Shown here piece after piece: positions 1 to 9,239 of a stretch of 64,000 nucleotides of DNA (its first letter is position 1; each line of letters begins with the position of its first letter). Source of the DNA: an uncultured Burkholderiaceae bacterium (GTDB lineage Bacteria > Pseudomonadota > Gammaproteobacteria > Burkholderiales > Burkholderiaceae_B). Made by a program: the position numbers and the translations under genes. A model generated the notes under the pieces. That model was not told where the DNA came from and did no database searches. It was given only the letters and a program-made list of their open reading frames with translations. The stretch covers positions 62,001 through 126,000 of the forward strand of contig CAKSZL010000003.1 in the NCBI GenBank assembly GCA_934525625.1. The letters are read 5' to 3'.

Positions 1-177
1 TGCAGGCCGCCGCGTGGTTGACCCACGCAAGGGCTGCGCAACGACGTATGCAGCCCGATGCCTGGGCTGCCCGAAGGGTGCGAACAGAGTCGCACGCCTG
101 ACTGCGTTGCGAATGCTCGCCGTGGCGCCACCACGGCTGCGCTTCGCGCCTTGCCATTCATACAACTCTGTTCCCAT
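1..177 (-). CDS. possible 5' part of an unassigned reading frame, cut by window edge
   Basis: An open frame of 59 codons runs from an ATG at 177 to the window edge without a stop. It is preceded by a good ribosome-binding site (AGGAG, six bases before the ATG), which is the main reason to list it. The predicted product begins MGTELYEWQGAKRSRGG, is rich in Arg and Ala, and matches no family I recognise. Against it being a gene, an overlapping frame is also open over the same stretch and the DNA contains inverted repeats (see the repeat at 82-173). It may be a leader, a repeat-derived frame, or the start of a real gene continuing to the left. Confidence 0.25.
   Translation of the reverse strand, partial: MGTELYEWQGAKRSRGGATASIRNAVRRATLFAPFGQPRHRAAYVVAQPLRGSTTRRPA
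82..173. repeat. palindromic stretch at left window edge
   Basis: GAACAGAGT at 82-90 is answered by its exact reverse complement at 165-173. Inside lies a second hairpin, GCCGTGG (119-125) with CCACGGC (131-137) and a five-base loop. The nested arrangement resembles the other spacer elements of this window in style but not in sequence. It overlaps the doubtful reading frame at 1-177. Confidence 0.4.
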
Positions 178-195
178 GCGAGGCTCCTTTTAGTG

Positions 196-549
196 TCAAC
201 AGGCCCTGGCACGCGTGGCGGAGCGGGAAGCGGCGGCTTGGCGCTGGGCCATCTTATGCGCCGCGCGCCGGCGGCGGGATTCTTTGGGGTCGAAACGCAA
301 GGGGCGGTAGAGCTCGACGCGGTCGCCGTCGGACAAGGTTTCGTCGACCTGCACACGGCGCCCGTAAATGCCCACGGCCAGCGCCGGCCCTGCCAATTCG
401 GGAAACGCCCGGAACACGCCGCTGTCTTGCAAAGCCTGCCGCACGGTGGCCCCCGGCGCCAGGCTCAGGCCTTGACACCACGCTTGGCCGGGCCAGGCGC
501 ACACGACTTCGACGTGCAGACAGGGGGAAGCATTGCTTGCCGATGCCAT
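196..549 (-). CDS. rnfH: RnfH/RatB family ubiquitin-like protein
   Basis: This 117-residue protein belongs to the RnfH (RatB/PasI) family, small beta-grasp proteins encoded beside ratA and smpB in many proteobacteria. Their function is poorly defined; the E. coli homologue has been called an antitoxin-like partner of RatA. The family signature is the central GIYGRRVQVDETLSDGD stretch followed by VELYRPLRFDPKE, which is the usual end of the fold. The last 25 residues are a basic tail (RRRRAAHKMAQRQ). The start at 549 is supported by GGAGG lying inside the end of ratA, four bases away, so the two genes are translationally linked. Confidence 0.85.
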   Translation of the reverse strand: MASASNASPCLHVEVVCAWPGQAWCQGLSLAPGATVRQALQDSGVFRAFPELAGPALAVGIYGRRVQVDETLSDGDRVELYRPLRFDPKESRRRRAAHKMAQRQAAASRSATRARAC

Positions 550-553
550 CGCA

Positions 554-988
554 TCAGCCTCCGTAACACGCCTGGGCGCGCTGGGTGAAGGAATCGATGA
601 AACTGCTGGCGATACGATTGAACACAGGACCCACCACCATCTCCAGGGCTCGGTTCGAAAAAGCGTATTCCATAGTGTATATGACTTTACAGGCGTCGGG
701 CGCCAGGGCCTTGAACTCCCAGCGCCCGCGCAAATGCGAAAACGGGCCGTCCACCAGTTCGATGGTGATCAGGTCGGGATACTGGTGCTCGTTGCGCGTG
801 GTGAAGGTCTGGCGTACGCCGGCCAGCGCGATGGTGACGGAGGCCTGCATGCCGTGTTCGTCGCGGCTGTGCACCTGGGCGCCGCCGCACCACGGCATGA
901 ACTCGGGATATTTGTCTACGTCGGCCACCAGATCGAACATCTGCGCATTGCTGTACGGGACAAGAACGGAACGCTGTACGGTATGCAT
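554..988 (-). CDS. ratA: RatA family protein (START/polyketide cyclase fold)
   Basis: The product (144 residues) is a RatA-type START-domain protein. E. coli RatA was reported to bind the 50S subunit and block 70S assembly, while eukaryotic relatives (COQ10) bind ubiquinone, so the cellular role here is open. It begins with the usual pattern HTVQRSVLVPYSNAQMFDLV and contains YPEFMPWC. It has no signal peptide and is close to the family length. It is divergent from smpB with 64 bp between the two starts, an arrangement widespread in proteobacteria, and it is followed by rnfH. Conservation of this trio favours a housekeeping role over an accessory toxin. Confidence 0.85.
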   Translation of the reverse strand: MHTVQRSVLVPYSNAQMFDLVADVDKYPEFMPWCGGAQVHSRDEHGMQASVTIALAGVRQTFTTRNEHQYPDLITIELVDGPFSHLRGRWEFKALAPDACKVIYTMEYAFSNRALEMVVGPVFNRIASSFIDSFTQRAQACYGG

Positions 989-1052
989 CGACTGCCATTA
1001 ATGGATAGAATGGAGCGATTTTACCCTTCTCGGCGCAAGCAGCACCCCAACC

Positions 1053-1520
1053 ATGAGCATCGTAGACAATCGCAGGGCCACTCACGACTACTTCATAGAA
1101 GACCGCTATGAAGCCGGCATCGTGCTCGAAGGATGGGAAGTCAAGGCCATACGCGCCGGGCACGTGCAAATTAAAGAAAGCTACATCATCGTGCGCGACG
1201 GCGCCATCTGGGTGGTGGGCATGCACATCAGCCCCCTGCCCACGGCCTCCACGCACGTGTCGCCCGACGCCACGCGCACACGCAAGCTACTGCTGCACAA
1301 AGAAGAAATCAGCAAGCTCATAGGCAAGGTCGAGCAACGCGGCTACACGCTGGTGCCGCTCAACCTGCACTATAAAAACGGCCGCATCAAAATGGATTTC
1401 GGCCTGGGGCGCGGCAAGAAACTGCACGACAAGCGCGACACCGCCCGCGACAAAGACTGGCAGCGCGAAAAAGAGCGCCTGCTCAAGCACGACACGCGTA
1501 ACAGCAAGGACAAAGAGTAA
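1053..1520 (+). CDS. smpB: SsrA-binding protein SmpB
   Basis: SmpB binds the tRNA-like domain of tmRNA and brings it to stalled ribosomes for trans-translation. The 155-residue protein has the typical start ([20 protein letters not shown]), the [18 protein letters not shown] core of the beta barrel, and a lysine/arginine-rich C-terminal tail ([19 protein letters not shown]) that becomes helical in the decoding centre. Length and motifs match the family. The ssrA gene itself is not in the window. Confidence 0.97.
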   Translation: MSIVDNRRATHDYFIEDRYEAGIVLEGWEVKAIRAGHVQIKESYIIVRDGAIWVVGMHISPLPTASTHVSPDATRTRKLLLHKEEISKLIGKVEQRGYTLVPLNLHYKNGRIKMDFGLGRGKKLHDKRDTARDKDWQREKERLLKHDTRNSKDKE

Positions 1521-1619
1521 GTTCGGGGCCGCCGTATCGCGCGGGTTGCATGAACTGCGTAGGTTGGCCGCTTCGAGCCTGATCTGATACGCTTTATTTT
1601 TATCGCGTAAGGAAGCACT

Positions 1620-2477
1620 ATGCCTGTCCCCGCCCTCATTGACGCCGCCCGTCTTGCCGCCCTGCTGCGCGAAGGCCAGCGGAAAATCCTGGTGGCCGAC
1701 TGCCGCTATTCATTGACCGACCCCATGGCGGGCGCCCATGCCTATGCGCAGGGCCATATTCCGGGCGCCGTGCATGCGGATCTGGGCGGGCTCATGAGCG
1801 GGCCGCATTCGGCCTCGGGCGAAGGCGGGCGCCATCCCCTGCCCCACCCCGAAGCCTTTGCGCGCGGCATGGCCGGGCTGGGCGCCAGCGGCGACACGCT
1901 GATTGTGGCCTACGACGCCAGCGAGGCCGTATTCGCATCGCGCTTGTGGTGGCTGTTGCGCTGGATAGGCCACGACAAGGCATGCGTGCTGGACGGCGGC
2001 TTGCAAGCCTGGCTGGACGCCGGTGGCGCGCTATCGAACGAAACGCCCCAGCCTGCGCCAGGCGACTTGCAAGTGCGCGCTTCCATCCAGCCCACGGCTT
2101 CTTTCGCGCAGGTGCTGGCCAATGTCGAGAGCCGCGAGCGCACGGTGGTGGACGCCCGCGGCGCCGACCGCTATCGGGGCGAGAACGAAACCCTGGACCC
2201 GGTGGGCGGTCATATTCCGGGCGCGCTCAACCGCCCCTACAAAAACAATCTGGACGGCTCGGGCAAGTTCAAGCCCGCAAAGCAATTGCAGACGGAATTC
2301 CAGGCCTTGCTGGGCGAGGTGCCCGCGAACCGCGTCATCCATCAATGCGGCTCGGGTGTCAGCGCCTGCCACAACGTGCTGGCCATGCACGTCGCGGGGC
2401 TGGACGGCGGCGCGCTGTACCCCGGCTCCTGGAGCGAATGGTGCCGCCAGCCCGGCGCGCCCATGGCGCGCGGCTAG
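1620..2477 (+). CDS. sseA: two-domain rhodanese sulfurtransferase
   Basis: This is a 285-residue tandem rhodanese of the thiosulfate/3-mercaptopyruvate sulfurtransferase family, which moves sulfane sulfur to cyanide or protein thiols. The first domain (about residues 10-130) is inactive and the second (about 155-280) holds the active-site loop CGSGVSAC, with the nucleophilic Cys at about 243. CGSGV followed by Ser/Thr-Ala is nearer to the mercaptopyruvate type than to classical thiosulfate rhodanese, but the substrate cannot be fixed from sequence. There is no signal peptide, so it is cytosolic. It converges on the NADH dehydrogenase gene with only three bases between stop codons. Confidence 0.85.
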   Translation: MPVPALIDAARLAALLREGQRKILVADCRYSLTDPMAGAHAYAQGHIPGAVHADLGGLMSGPHSASGEGGRHPLPHPEAFARGMAGLGASGDTLIVAYDASEAVFASRLWWLLRWIGHDKACVLDGGLQAWLDAGGALSNETPQPAPGDLQVRASIQPTASFAQVLANVESRERTVVDARGADRYRGENETLDPVGGHIPGALNRPYKNNLDGSGKFKPAKQLQTEFQALLGEVPANRVIHQCGSGVSACHNVLAMHVAGLDGGALYPGSWSEWCRQPGAPMARG

Positions 2478-2480
2478 CTT

Positions 2481-3809
2481 TCAGTGCAGCTTGACCCGAT
2501 GCGTGCTGCGTTTCAGGAACAAGCGCCCCACCGCCATGCTGAGCGTGCGCATGGGGCCCAGCACGGCCAAGTGGTGCATGAGGTGCAGGCTCATGTACAT
2601 GGAGCGCGCCAGCAAACCCTCGACTAGCCAGCTGCGGCCGGAAAGCACGCCCATCAGGCTGCCCACGCCCTTGCTGTGCCCCACCGACACCAGCGAACCG
2701 TAATCCTTGAAACGAAAGGGTTTGTCCGGCATGGGCTGGTTTCTGATCCGGGCGGTAATCATGCCGGCCAGATAGCTGGATTGCTGATGCGCCACCTGCG
2801 CCCGGGCCGGAAGAAACTCCCCTTGCTCCCCTATCCACGGCGCATGGGCGCAATCGCCGATGGCGTAGATGTCGGGGTCTTCGGTGCGCAGATGCTCGTC
2901 GACTTCGAGCTGGTGCAGACGGTTGCAGGCCAGGCCCAGGTTCGCCAGGAAAGCCGGCGCCTCGATGCCGGCCGCCCACACGCATAGCTGGGCGGGATAG
3001 CAAGCGTCGTGGGTATCGTACAGGCCGTCGGGCGCCACCCGCGCCACGCGCACGCCGGTCTCGACGCGCACGCCGCGCTCTTCCAGCAAGCCGCGCGCGG
3101 CCTGTGAGAGGCGTTCGGGCAAGGCCGGCAGCAGCCTGGGGCCGCCTTCCAGCAAGGTAACGCGCACGTCTTCGGTGGGTTTGAGATTCTTCAGGCCATA
3201 GAACGACATGCCGCGCCGCGCTTCCAGTAGTTCGGCGGCCAGCTCGACGCCGGTGGCGCCGCCGCCGACGATGGCGATGTTCAGCCTGGCCTCGGGGTCT
3301 TGCGGCTTGCGTTCGTTAAGCAGGATCAGCTCGCGCATCAGCAGCAGGCGGAAGTTCTCGGCCTGCGCGGTGGAATCCAGCGCAACCGCGTGCTCCGCCG
3401 CGCCCGGCGTGCCGAAGAAATTGGACGTACTGCCCACGGCCATCACCAGCGTGTCGTACCTTACCCTGCGCGCCGGCACGATTTCGTGGCCGTCGCGGTC
3501 GAAAATGGGCTTCAGCAGCACATGGCGCGCTTCGCGGTCGAGGCCGCCGACCTCGCCCAGCGTAAAGCTGAAGCGCCGGTCGCGCGCCAACAGGAAATAC
3601 GACAGGCCTTCGCGGTGGATGTCCAGCGTGCCGGCGGCCACCTCGTGCAGGGAAGGCTTCCAGATATGCTCGGGGTTGCGGTCTATCAGCAGCACGTGCT
3701 CGGCCCCGAAGCGCCGGCCCAGCTTGGCCGCCAGTTCGAGCCCGCCCGCCCCGCCGCCTACGATGACGACGCGATAGGTAGACTGCCGGTTCGAGGTGTC
3801 ATCCTGCAT
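2481..3809 (-). CDS. ndh: type II NADH:quinone oxidoreductase (NDH-2)
   Basis: The 442-residue flavoprotein has two dinucleotide-binding motifs: VIVGGGAGGLELA near the N terminus for FAD and IAIVGGGATGVELAAEL near residue 180 for NADH. Between and after them are features of non-proton-pumping NADH dehydrogenases, including YAIGDCAHAP, which contacts FAD, and a C-terminal region (GLLARSMYMSLHLMHHLAVLG) that anchors the enzyme to the inner membrane. The reaction passes electrons from NADH to quinone. Sulfide:quinone reductases share the fold, but the paired cysteines they need are not evident. A leader of unknown function precedes it at 3810-3972. Confidence 0.87.
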   Translation of the reverse strand: MQDDTSNRQSTYRVVIVGGGAGGLELAAKLGRRFGAEHVLLIDRNPEHIWKPSLHEVAAGTLDIHREGLSYFLLARDRRFSFTLGEVGGLDREARHVLLKPIFDRDGHEIVPARRVRYDTLVMAVGSTSNFFGTPGAAEHAVALDSTAQAENFRLLLMRELILLNERKPQDPEARLNIAIVGGGATGVELAAELLEARRGMSFYGLKNLKPTEDVRVTLLEGGPRLLPALPERLSQAARGLLEERGVRVETGVRVARVAPDGLYDTHDACYPAQLCVWAAGIEAPAFLANLGLACNRLHQLEVDEHLRTEDPDIYAIGDCAHAPWIGEQGEFLPARAQVAHQQSSYLAGMITARIRNQPMPDKPFRFKDYGSLVSVGHSKGVGSLMGVLSGRSWLVEGLLARSMYMSLHLMHHLAVLGPMRTLSMAVGRLFLKRSTHRVKLH

Positions 3810-3972
3810 GCCAGCCCTCCGATACGAGGAAAATTGAAGCAGCGGCTTTCCGAAGCAAGAAGCCGATTCGATGATAAACCATCGCCACGCTTCCCACGTA
3901 AAACCGACCTCGCAACGTAAGTCGTACTAACGTCACGCAATATCCAAACCGCCCCAAGCCACCTAGGCGCAA
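3810..3972. other. spacer upstream of ndh, no gene seen
   Basis: This stretch should hold the ndh promoter (minus strand). I see no convincing -35/-10 pair and no protein-coding frame with a plausible start site. It joins directly to the inverted-repeat element that starts at 3973. Confidence 0.5.
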
Positions 3973-4154
3973 GTGCCGCCATGGCATCGTGCCGTTGGGT
4001 GCTGGTCGACCCTGTCCTTGTATTTCCGGAATATTCATTCCGGAAATACGGCGGCAACCCTGCGCTCGGTCGTCCGGCGCCTTCGCGCCTCCCTTCCCAT
4101 CCGCTTGGGCAGGGCACTCCAACAGCACCCAACGGCACGATGCCATGGCGGCAC
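3973..4154. repeat. 182-bp element with perfect 32-bp inverted ends
   Basis: Bases 3973-4004 (beginning GTGCCGCCATGGCATCGTGC) are exactly the reverse complement of 4123-4154. Inside lies a second perfect palindrome: GTATTTCCGGAA at 4020-4031 and TTCCGGAAATAC at 4038-4049 with a six-base loop. No transposase frame fits inside. The pentamer CGCAA lies directly left of the element (3968-3972) and two bases beyond its right end (4157-4161), which is suggestive but not a clean target-site duplication. The shape is that of a MITE or large REP-like element. Confidence 0.8.
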
Positions 4155-4172
4155 GACGCAAGAACGACAGAA

Positions 4173-4212
4173 ACGAAAAAGGCCACAACCTTTGAGGCGT
4201 GACCTTTTTCGT
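4173..4212 (-). terminator. intrinsic terminator of ppsA
   Basis: ACGAAAAAGGCCAC (4173-4186) pairs with GTGACCTTTTTCGT (4199-4212) in 13 of 14 positions plus one G-T pair, with a 12-base loop. Read on the minus strand the stem ends in TTTTTCGTTTC. It lies 30 bp after the ppsA stop. Confidence 0.85.
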
Positions 4213-4241
4213 GTCGGGCCGGGCATGAGCCCGGCGTCAAG

Positions 4242-6614
4242 CTACTGCTTCAGCGCCGCGATACGCTGCCAAGTATCCACAACCGTATCCGGGTTGAGCG
4301 ACATGGACAGAATGCCCTTGCCGACCAGCCACTCGGCCAGATCGGGGTGATCGCTGGGGCCTTGGCCGCAGATGCCCACATACTTGCCGGCCTTCAGGCA
4401 AGCCTGGATGGCGCGCTCCAGCATGAACTTGACGGCCTCGTCGCGCTCGTCGAAATCGGCGGCCAGCAGTTCCATGCCGGAATCGCGGTCCAGGCCCAGC
4501 GTCAGCTGCGTCATGTCGTTGGAGCCGATGGAGAAGCCGTCGAAGTATTCCAGGAACTGGTCGGCCAGGATGGCGTTGGAAGGCACTTCGCACATCATGA
4601 TCAGGCGCAGGCCATTTTCGCCGCGCGCCAGGCCATGGCGGGCCAGCAGGTCGATGACGCGGCTGGCCTGCGAGGTGGTGCGCACGAACGGCACCATGAT
4701 CTCGACGTTGGTCAGGCCCATGTCGTCGCGCACCTTCTTGAGGGCTTCGCATTCCATGCGGAAGCACTCTTCGTACTCGGCCGCGATGTAGCGCGAGGCG
4801 CCGCGGAAGCCCAGCATGGGGTTTTCTTCCTCGGGTTCGTAGCGCGAGCCGCCCACCAGCTTGCGGTATTCGTTCGACTTGAAGTCGGACATGCGCACGA
4901 TGACGGGCTTGGGATAGAAGGCGGCGGCGATGGTGGCCACGCCTTCGGCCAGTTTTTCGACGAAGAAGGCGCGCGGGCTGGCGTAGCCGCGCGCGGCGGA
5001 TTCAACGGCCTTCTTCAGCTCGGCGTCGACGTTGGGATAGTCGAGTACGGCCTTGGGGTGGACGTTGATGTTGTTGTTGATGATGAATTCCAGACGGGCC
5101 AGGCCGACGCCGCCATTCGGGATCTGCGAGAAATCGAAGGCCAGTTGCGGGTTGCCGACGTTCATCATGATCTTGGTGCCGATCTCGGGCATTTCGCCCC
5201 AGCGCACTTCTTCGACTTCGGTTTCGATGAGGCCGTCGTAGATGCGGCCTTCGTCGCCTTCGGCGCACGAGACCGTGACTTCCTGGCCGTCTTTGAGCAG
5301 GTCGGTGGCGTTACCGCAGCCGACCACGGCGGGAATGCCGAGTTCACGCGCGATGATGGCGGCGTGGCAGGTACGGCCGCCGCGGTTGGTGACGATGGCC
5401 GACGCCAGCTTCATGACGGGTTCCCAGTTGGGGTCGGTCATGTCGGTAACGAGGATGTCGCCGGCCTTGACCTGGTCCATCTGCGAGATGTCGCCCACCA
5501 GGCGCACCTGGCCCGAGCCGATTTTCTGACCGATGGCGCGGCCGGTGACGAGCACGTCGCCGGTGGCCTTGAGGCGGTAGCGCTCTTGCACGTCGCGGTT
5601 GCTTTGCTGCGACTTGACGGTTTCGGGGCGGGCTTGAAGGATGTACAGCTTGCCGTCGATGCCGTCGCGGCCCCATTCGATGTCCATGGGGCGCTGGTAG
5701 TGTTTCTCGATGATGACCGCGTAGCGGGCCAGTTCGATGACTTCTTCGTCGGTGAGCGAGTAGCGGTTGCGCTCGGAAACCGGCACGTCGATGGTGTGCA
5801 CGGCATGGCCCGAGGCGCGGGCTTCGTCGAATTCCATCTTGATCAGCTTGGAGCCGATGCGGCGGCTGATGATGGGATAGTTGCCGGCGGCCAGCGCGGG
5901 CTTGAAGACATAGAATTCGTCGGGGTTGACGGCGCCCTGCACCACGGTTTCGCCCAGGCCGTACGACGAGGTGATGAACACGACGTCTTCGAAGCCCGAT
6001 TCGGTGTCGATGGTGAACATGACGCCGGCGCTGCCCTTGTCGGAGCGCACCATGCGCTGGATGCCGGCGGACAGCGCCACGTCGGCGTGGGCGAAGCCCT
6101 TGTGCACGCGATACGAGATGGCGCGGTCGTTGTACAGCGACGCGAACACCTGGTGGATTTTGTCGAGCACGTCGTCGATGCCGACCACATTCAGGAAGGT
6201 TTCCTGCTGGCCCGCGAACGAGGCGTCGGGAAGGTCTTCGGCGGTGGCCGACGAACGCACGGCGAAAGAGCCCTTGCCGTCGGCGTCCAGCTTGGCGAAG
6301 GACTCGCGGATCTGCTGTTCGAGTTCGGCGGGGAACGGGGTTTCCAGCATCCATTGGCGGATCTGGGAGCCGGCTTCGGCCAGCGCGCGCACGTCGCTGG
6401 GGTCGAGCGAGGCGAGACGATCGGAGATGCGCTGGTCCAGGCCGCTGGTGCCGAGGAACACACGGAAGGCTTCGGCCGTGGTGGCGAAGCCGCCCGGCAC
6501 GCGTACGCCGGCGTCGGAGAGCTGGCTGATCATTTCGCCCAGCGAGGCGTTTTTGCCCCCCACCGAGTCAACGTCCGTCATGCGGAGCTGCTCGAAAGAA
6601 ATTACGTAAGACAT
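4242..6614 (-). CDS. ppsA: phosphoenolpyruvate synthase
   Basis: PpsA converts pyruvate, ATP and water to PEP, AMP and phosphate, the entry step of gluconeogenesis from C3 acids. The 790-residue protein has an N-terminal ATP-grasp domain ([14 protein letters not shown] at the start), a central swivelling phosphohistidine domain with [15 protein letters not shown] (catalytic His at about 417), and a C-terminal PEP-binding barrel including [13 protein letters not shown] and [12 protein letters not shown]. The start at 6614 is chosen because AGGGTGA precedes it and the product then begins [12 protein letters not shown] as in the family; an in-frame ATG 54 bases upstream has no such site. It is divergent from its regulator gene ppsR, sharing a 223-bp control region, and ends in an intrinsic terminator. 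Confidence 0.97.
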   Translation of the reverse strand: MSYVISFEQLRMTDVDSVGGKNASLGEMISQLSDAGVRVPGGFATTAEAFRVFLGTSGLDQRISDRLASLDPSDVRALAEAGSQIRQWMLETPFPAELEQQIRESFAKLDADGKGSFAVRSSATAEDLPDASFAGQQETFLNVVGIDDVLDKIHQVFASLYNDRAISYRVHKGFAHADVALSAGIQRMVRSDKGSAGVMFTIDTESGFEDVVFITSSYGLGETVVQGAVNPDEFYVFKPALAAGNYPIISRRIGSKLIKMEFDEARASGHAVHTIDVPVSERNRYSLTDEEVIELARYAVIIEKHYQRPMDIEWGRDGIDGKLYILQARPETVKSQQSNRDVQERYRLKATGDVLVTGRAIGQKIGSGQVRLVGDISQMDQVKAGDILVTDMTDPNWEPVMKLASAIVTNRGGRTCHAAIIARELGIPAVVGCGNATDLLKDGQEVTVSCAEGDEGRIYDGLIETEVEEVRWGEMPEIGTKIMMNVGNPQLAFDFSQIPNGGVGLARLEFIINNNINVHPKAVLDYPNVDAELKKAVESAARGYASPRAFFVEKLAEGVATIAAAFYPKPVIVRMSDFKSNEYRKLVGGSRYEPEEENPMLGFRGASRYIAAEYEECFRMECEALKKVRDDMGLTNVEIMVPFVRTTSQASRVIDLLARHGLARGENGLRLIMMCEVPSNAILADQFLEYFDGFSIGSNDMTQLTLGLDRDSGMELLAADFDERDEAVKFMLERAIQACLKAGKYVGICGQGPSDHPDLAEWLVGKGILSMSLNPDTVVDTWQRIAALKQ

Positions 6615-6837
6615 GAAGTCACCCTGGATCAAATAAAAAAAGCTTGTTTGTTCAAGGCATAGTCCCATGTGCGCTGGGCGTGGGTAAAAGTACCCTACAA
6701 TCTATGCACTGAACGAACCAGCTTTTGCGTGGCTGCATGCGTATGACGCGGTTCGGGCGAAATGGTTTCATGCGCCCTCTGCCGGGCAAACCTGAATTGT
6801 ACCGTTTTTCCTCCATTTTTCCGTTGCCGAATTTTTC

Positions 6838-7671
6838 ATGACCGAATCCAATTCAACACGCACCGTTTTCATCGTCTCCGACGGCACGGGCATTACCGCC
6901 GAAACCTTCAGCCACGCGGTGCTGTCGCAATTCGAGCAGGTCAGTTTCACCCCGGTACGCATACCCTTCATAGACGGCGCGGAAAAAGCGGCCGAGGCCG
7001 TGCGCCGCATCAACCGCTGCGCCGACGAAGAACGCCAGCAGCCCATGGTGTTCAGCACGCTGGTCAATCCCGAAATCGCCTTCATCGTGCGCCAGGCCAA
7101 TTGCGTCTTCCTGGATCTGTTCGGCACTTTCGTGCGGCCCATCGAGGAAGCCCTGGGCATGAAGTCCAGCCATTCCGTGGGGCGCTCGCACATGGGCGGG
7201 CTGGGCACGCAATACCATAACCGCATCGAGGCCATCAATTTCACGCTGGCCCACGACGACGGCCAATTCGTTCACGGCCTTGAGCAGGCCGACGTGATTC
7301 TGGTGGGCGTGTCGCGCTGCGGCAAGACACCCACCAGCCTGTACCTGGCCATGCAGTATGCGGTCAAGGCGGCCAATTTCCCGTTGATCCCCGAAGACTT
7401 CGAGCGCGGCACCCTGCCCGCCACCCTGGGGCCGTACCGCAAGAAGCTGTTCGGCTTGTCCATCGACCCCATACGCTTGTCCGAAGTGCGCAATCAGCGG
7501 CGTCCCGACAGCAAGTATGCGTCGCTGGAGCAATGCATGTACGAAGTCGCCCAGGCCGAGCGGCTGATGCGCATGGAGAGCCTGCCCTGCCTGTCCACCA
7601 CCGCGCGCTCCATCGAAGAGATTTCCACCAAGGTGCTGGAAGAGATCGGGCTGAATCGCAGCAGCTATTGA
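6838..7671 (+). CDS. ppsR: PEP synthase regulatory protein (kinase/pyrophosphorylase)
   Basis: PpsR-type proteins (DUF299) inactivate PEP synthase by ADP-dependent phosphorylation of a threonine beside the catalytic histidine, and reactivate it by phosphate-dependent dephosphorylation. The 277-residue protein starts with RTVFIVSDGTGITAETF and has the P-loop-like GVSRCGKTPTS at 157-167. The length is normal. It lies back to back with ppsA, its presumed target, which supports PEP synthase rather than pyruvate phosphate dikinase as the partner. Confidence 0.95.
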   Translation: MTESNSTRTVFIVSDGTGITAETFSHAVLSQFEQVSFTPVRIPFIDGAEKAAEAVRRINRCADEERQQPMVFSTLVNPEIAFIVRQANCVFLDLFGTFVRPIEEALGMKSSHSVGRSHMGGLGTQYHNRIEAINFTLAHDDGQFVHGLEQADVILVGVSRCGKTPTSLYLAMQYAVKAANFPLIPEDFERGTLPATLGPYRKKLFGLSIDPIRLSEVRNQRRPDSKYASLEQCMYEVAQAERLMRMESLPCLSTTARSIEEISTKVLEEIGLNRSSY

Positions 7672-7679
7672 TTTGGGCG

Positions 7680-7710
7680 AAGCCGGGCTGAGTAAAACGA
7701 AGCCCAGCTT
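7680..7710. terminator. stem-loop between convergent genes
   Basis: AAGCCGGGCT (7680-7689) and AGCCCAGCTT (7701-7710) pair in nine of ten positions around an 11-base loop. No strong T-run follows on either side. It separates ppsR from the convergent methyltransferase gene and may serve both. Confidence 0.5.
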
Positions 7711-7730
7711 ACGGCGAAAATGCCCTGAGT

Positions 7731-8504
7731 TCAGGCCGAATGCCGGCGGCGCTGCTCGAACAGGCAGATGCCGGCGGCAACGGTAACGTTCAAGGACTCG
7801 ACGCCCGCCGCCTGGGGAATGAACACGCGCCGGTCGGCGCGGGCCAGCAGCTCCGCTTGCACGCCCTGCCCTTCGTTGCCGAAGACCCAGGCGCAACTGG
7901 CGGGCAAGCCGCCCTCGTAAAGGCTGCCGGCCTGTTCCAGGCTAGTGGCCAGCAAGGGCACCCGCAGGCGCTCGCACAAGGCCGGCAAATCCACTTTCTC
8001 GTATAGCTGCAAGGCGAAATGCGCGCCTTGGGCGGCGCGCAGCACTTTGGGCGACCAGGCATCGGCGCAGCCCGCCGAGGCGTAGACCTGGCCCACGCCG
8101 GCTGCGGCGGCGGTGCGCAGCAAGGTGCCCATATTGCCGGGGTCCTGGATGCGGTCCAGCCATAGGCTGTTGGCCTCGATGGCCGCGGGCAAGGCCGGCG
8201 CCTGTACGCAAACCACGAAAAACACGCCTTGCGGCGCCTTGACCTGCGCCAGCCCCTTGATGAGCGAGGGCGGGCACGCCAGCATGGGCACGCCCGCCGC
8301 CTGCTCCCGCAAGGCCTGCAATTCGGCTTGCTGTTCCAGGCGTTCGGTGTCGAAGACGGCCAGTTCCGGCAGGCCGCAATGGCGCAGCCATTCCTGGCAC
8401 AGGTGCACGCCCTCCAGCAATACCTGGCCGTCCCCGCCTTTGCCTTGCGACAGGCGCAGCAGTTCGCGGTAGCTGGGGTTGTGGGATGACTGGATGAGTT
8501 TCAT
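7731..8504 (-). CDS. TrmH/SpoU family RNA 2'-O-methyltransferase
   Basis: The 257-residue protein is a SPOUT methyltransferase that transfers a methyl group from SAM to a ribose 2'-OH of rRNA or tRNA. The three SpoU motifs are visible: [17 protein letters not shown] (motif 1, with the catalytic Arg), [10 protein letters not shown] (motif 2) and [18 protein letters not shown] (motif 3, the knot). An N-terminal substrate-binding domain (about residues 1-100) resembles RlmB/TsnR-type proteins. The target nucleotide cannot be named. Its start overlaps the rnhB stop by four bases, and it is the last gene of the envelope-biogenesis block. Confidence 0.88.
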   Translation of the reverse strand: MKLIQSSHNPSYRELLRLSQGKGGDGQVLLEGVHLCQEWLRHCGLPELAVFDTERLEQQAELQALREQAAGVPMLACPPSLIKGLAQVKAPQGVFFVVCVQAPALPAAIEANSLWLDRIQDPGNMGTLLRTAAAAGVGQVYASAGCADAWSPKVLRAAQGAHFALQLYEKVDLPALCERLRVPLLATSLEQAGSLYEGGLPASCAWVFGNEGQGVQAELLARADRRVFIPQAAGVESLNVTVAAGICLFEQRRRHSA

Positions 8505-9145
8505 GCCGGCGTGGTTCCTGTGCGTTTGCCTGAAGCTGACGACGGGCCGGCCAGCAACTGGCGCACCGGCGCGAAGCTGCGCCTATGGGCGGGGCATGGG
8601 CCGTGTTCACGCAGCAGGCGCAGGTGCAAGGCCGTGCCATAGCCTTTGTGCGTGGCGAAGGCATATTGCGGATATTGCTGGTGCAGCACCAGGCAGTCGG
8701 CGTCGCGCGCGGTCTTGGCCAGAATGGAGGCCGCCGAGATGGCCTGCACCAGGCTGTCGCCCTTGACGATGGCCTGGGCCGGGCCGGGCAGGCCCTTGGG
8801 TATGCGATTGCCGTCCACCAAGTATTGCGCCGCCTGCACGCTCAGCCCTTCGCAGGCGCGGCGCATGGCCAGCATGGTGGCCTGCAGAATGTTGAGCGTA
8901 TCGATTTCGTCGACGCTGGCGCTGGCCACGCACCAGGCCAGGGCTTGCTCGCGTATCGATAGCGCCAGGCTTTCGCGGCGTTCCGCCTTCAAGGTCTTGG
9001 AGTCGGCCAAGCCGCTTATGGGCCGGTCGGGGTCGAGGATGACGGCGGCGGCATACACCGGGCCGGCCAAAGGCCCCCTGCCCGCTTCGTCCACGCCGGC
9101 GATCAGTTCGCCGGCCGTATCCGCATTGAATAATTCAGCCTGCAT
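8501..9145 (-). CDS. rnhB: ribonuclease HII
   Basis: RNase HII cuts RNA in RNA-DNA hybrids and starts removal of single ribonucleotides from DNA. The 214-residue protein has the diagnostic [17 protein letters not shown], which includes the Asp-Glu pair, then [13 protein letters not shown] and the conserved [20 protein letters not shown] near the C terminus. It follows lpxB by 94 bp, as is usual in proteobacteria, and overlaps the methyltransferase gene. Confidence 0.96.
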   Translation of the reverse strand: MQAELFNADTAGELIAGVDEAGRGPLAGPVYAAAVILDPDRPISGLADSKTLKAERRESLALSIREQALAWCVASASVDEIDTLNILQATMLAMRRACEGLSVQAAQYLVDGNRIPKGLPGPAQAIVKGDSLVQAISAASILAKTARDADCLVLHQQYPQYAFATHKGYGTALHLRLLREHGPCPAHRRSFAPVRQLLAGPSSASGKRTGTTPA

Positions 9146-9239
9146 GAACGGCCTGTTTCAAGATGAGTTCAGTATGCATGGACGCCCGCCGCCTCAAAAT
9201 GGCTTGAGTTTGCGCAACCGCCCGTTTCAAACACGGTTT

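Noticed and set aside
196-988. ratA-rnfH as a mobile toxin-antitoxin pair.
   Set aside because: The pair is fixed next to smpB across proteobacteria and RatA is a COQ10-like START protein; nothing mobile surrounds it.
3758-4240. Several open frames on both strands between ndh and ppsA.
   Set aside because: They lie on the inverted-repeat element, where both arms give mirror-image frames, and none has a plausible start site.
4347-6662. A 771-codon open frame antisense to ppsA, and others such as 48171-52088 (1305 codons) antisense to lpd-aceF.
   Set aside because: They mirror codon positions of strongly supported genes in GC-rich DNA, have low-complexity His/Gly/Val-rich or Arg-rich products and no family motifs.
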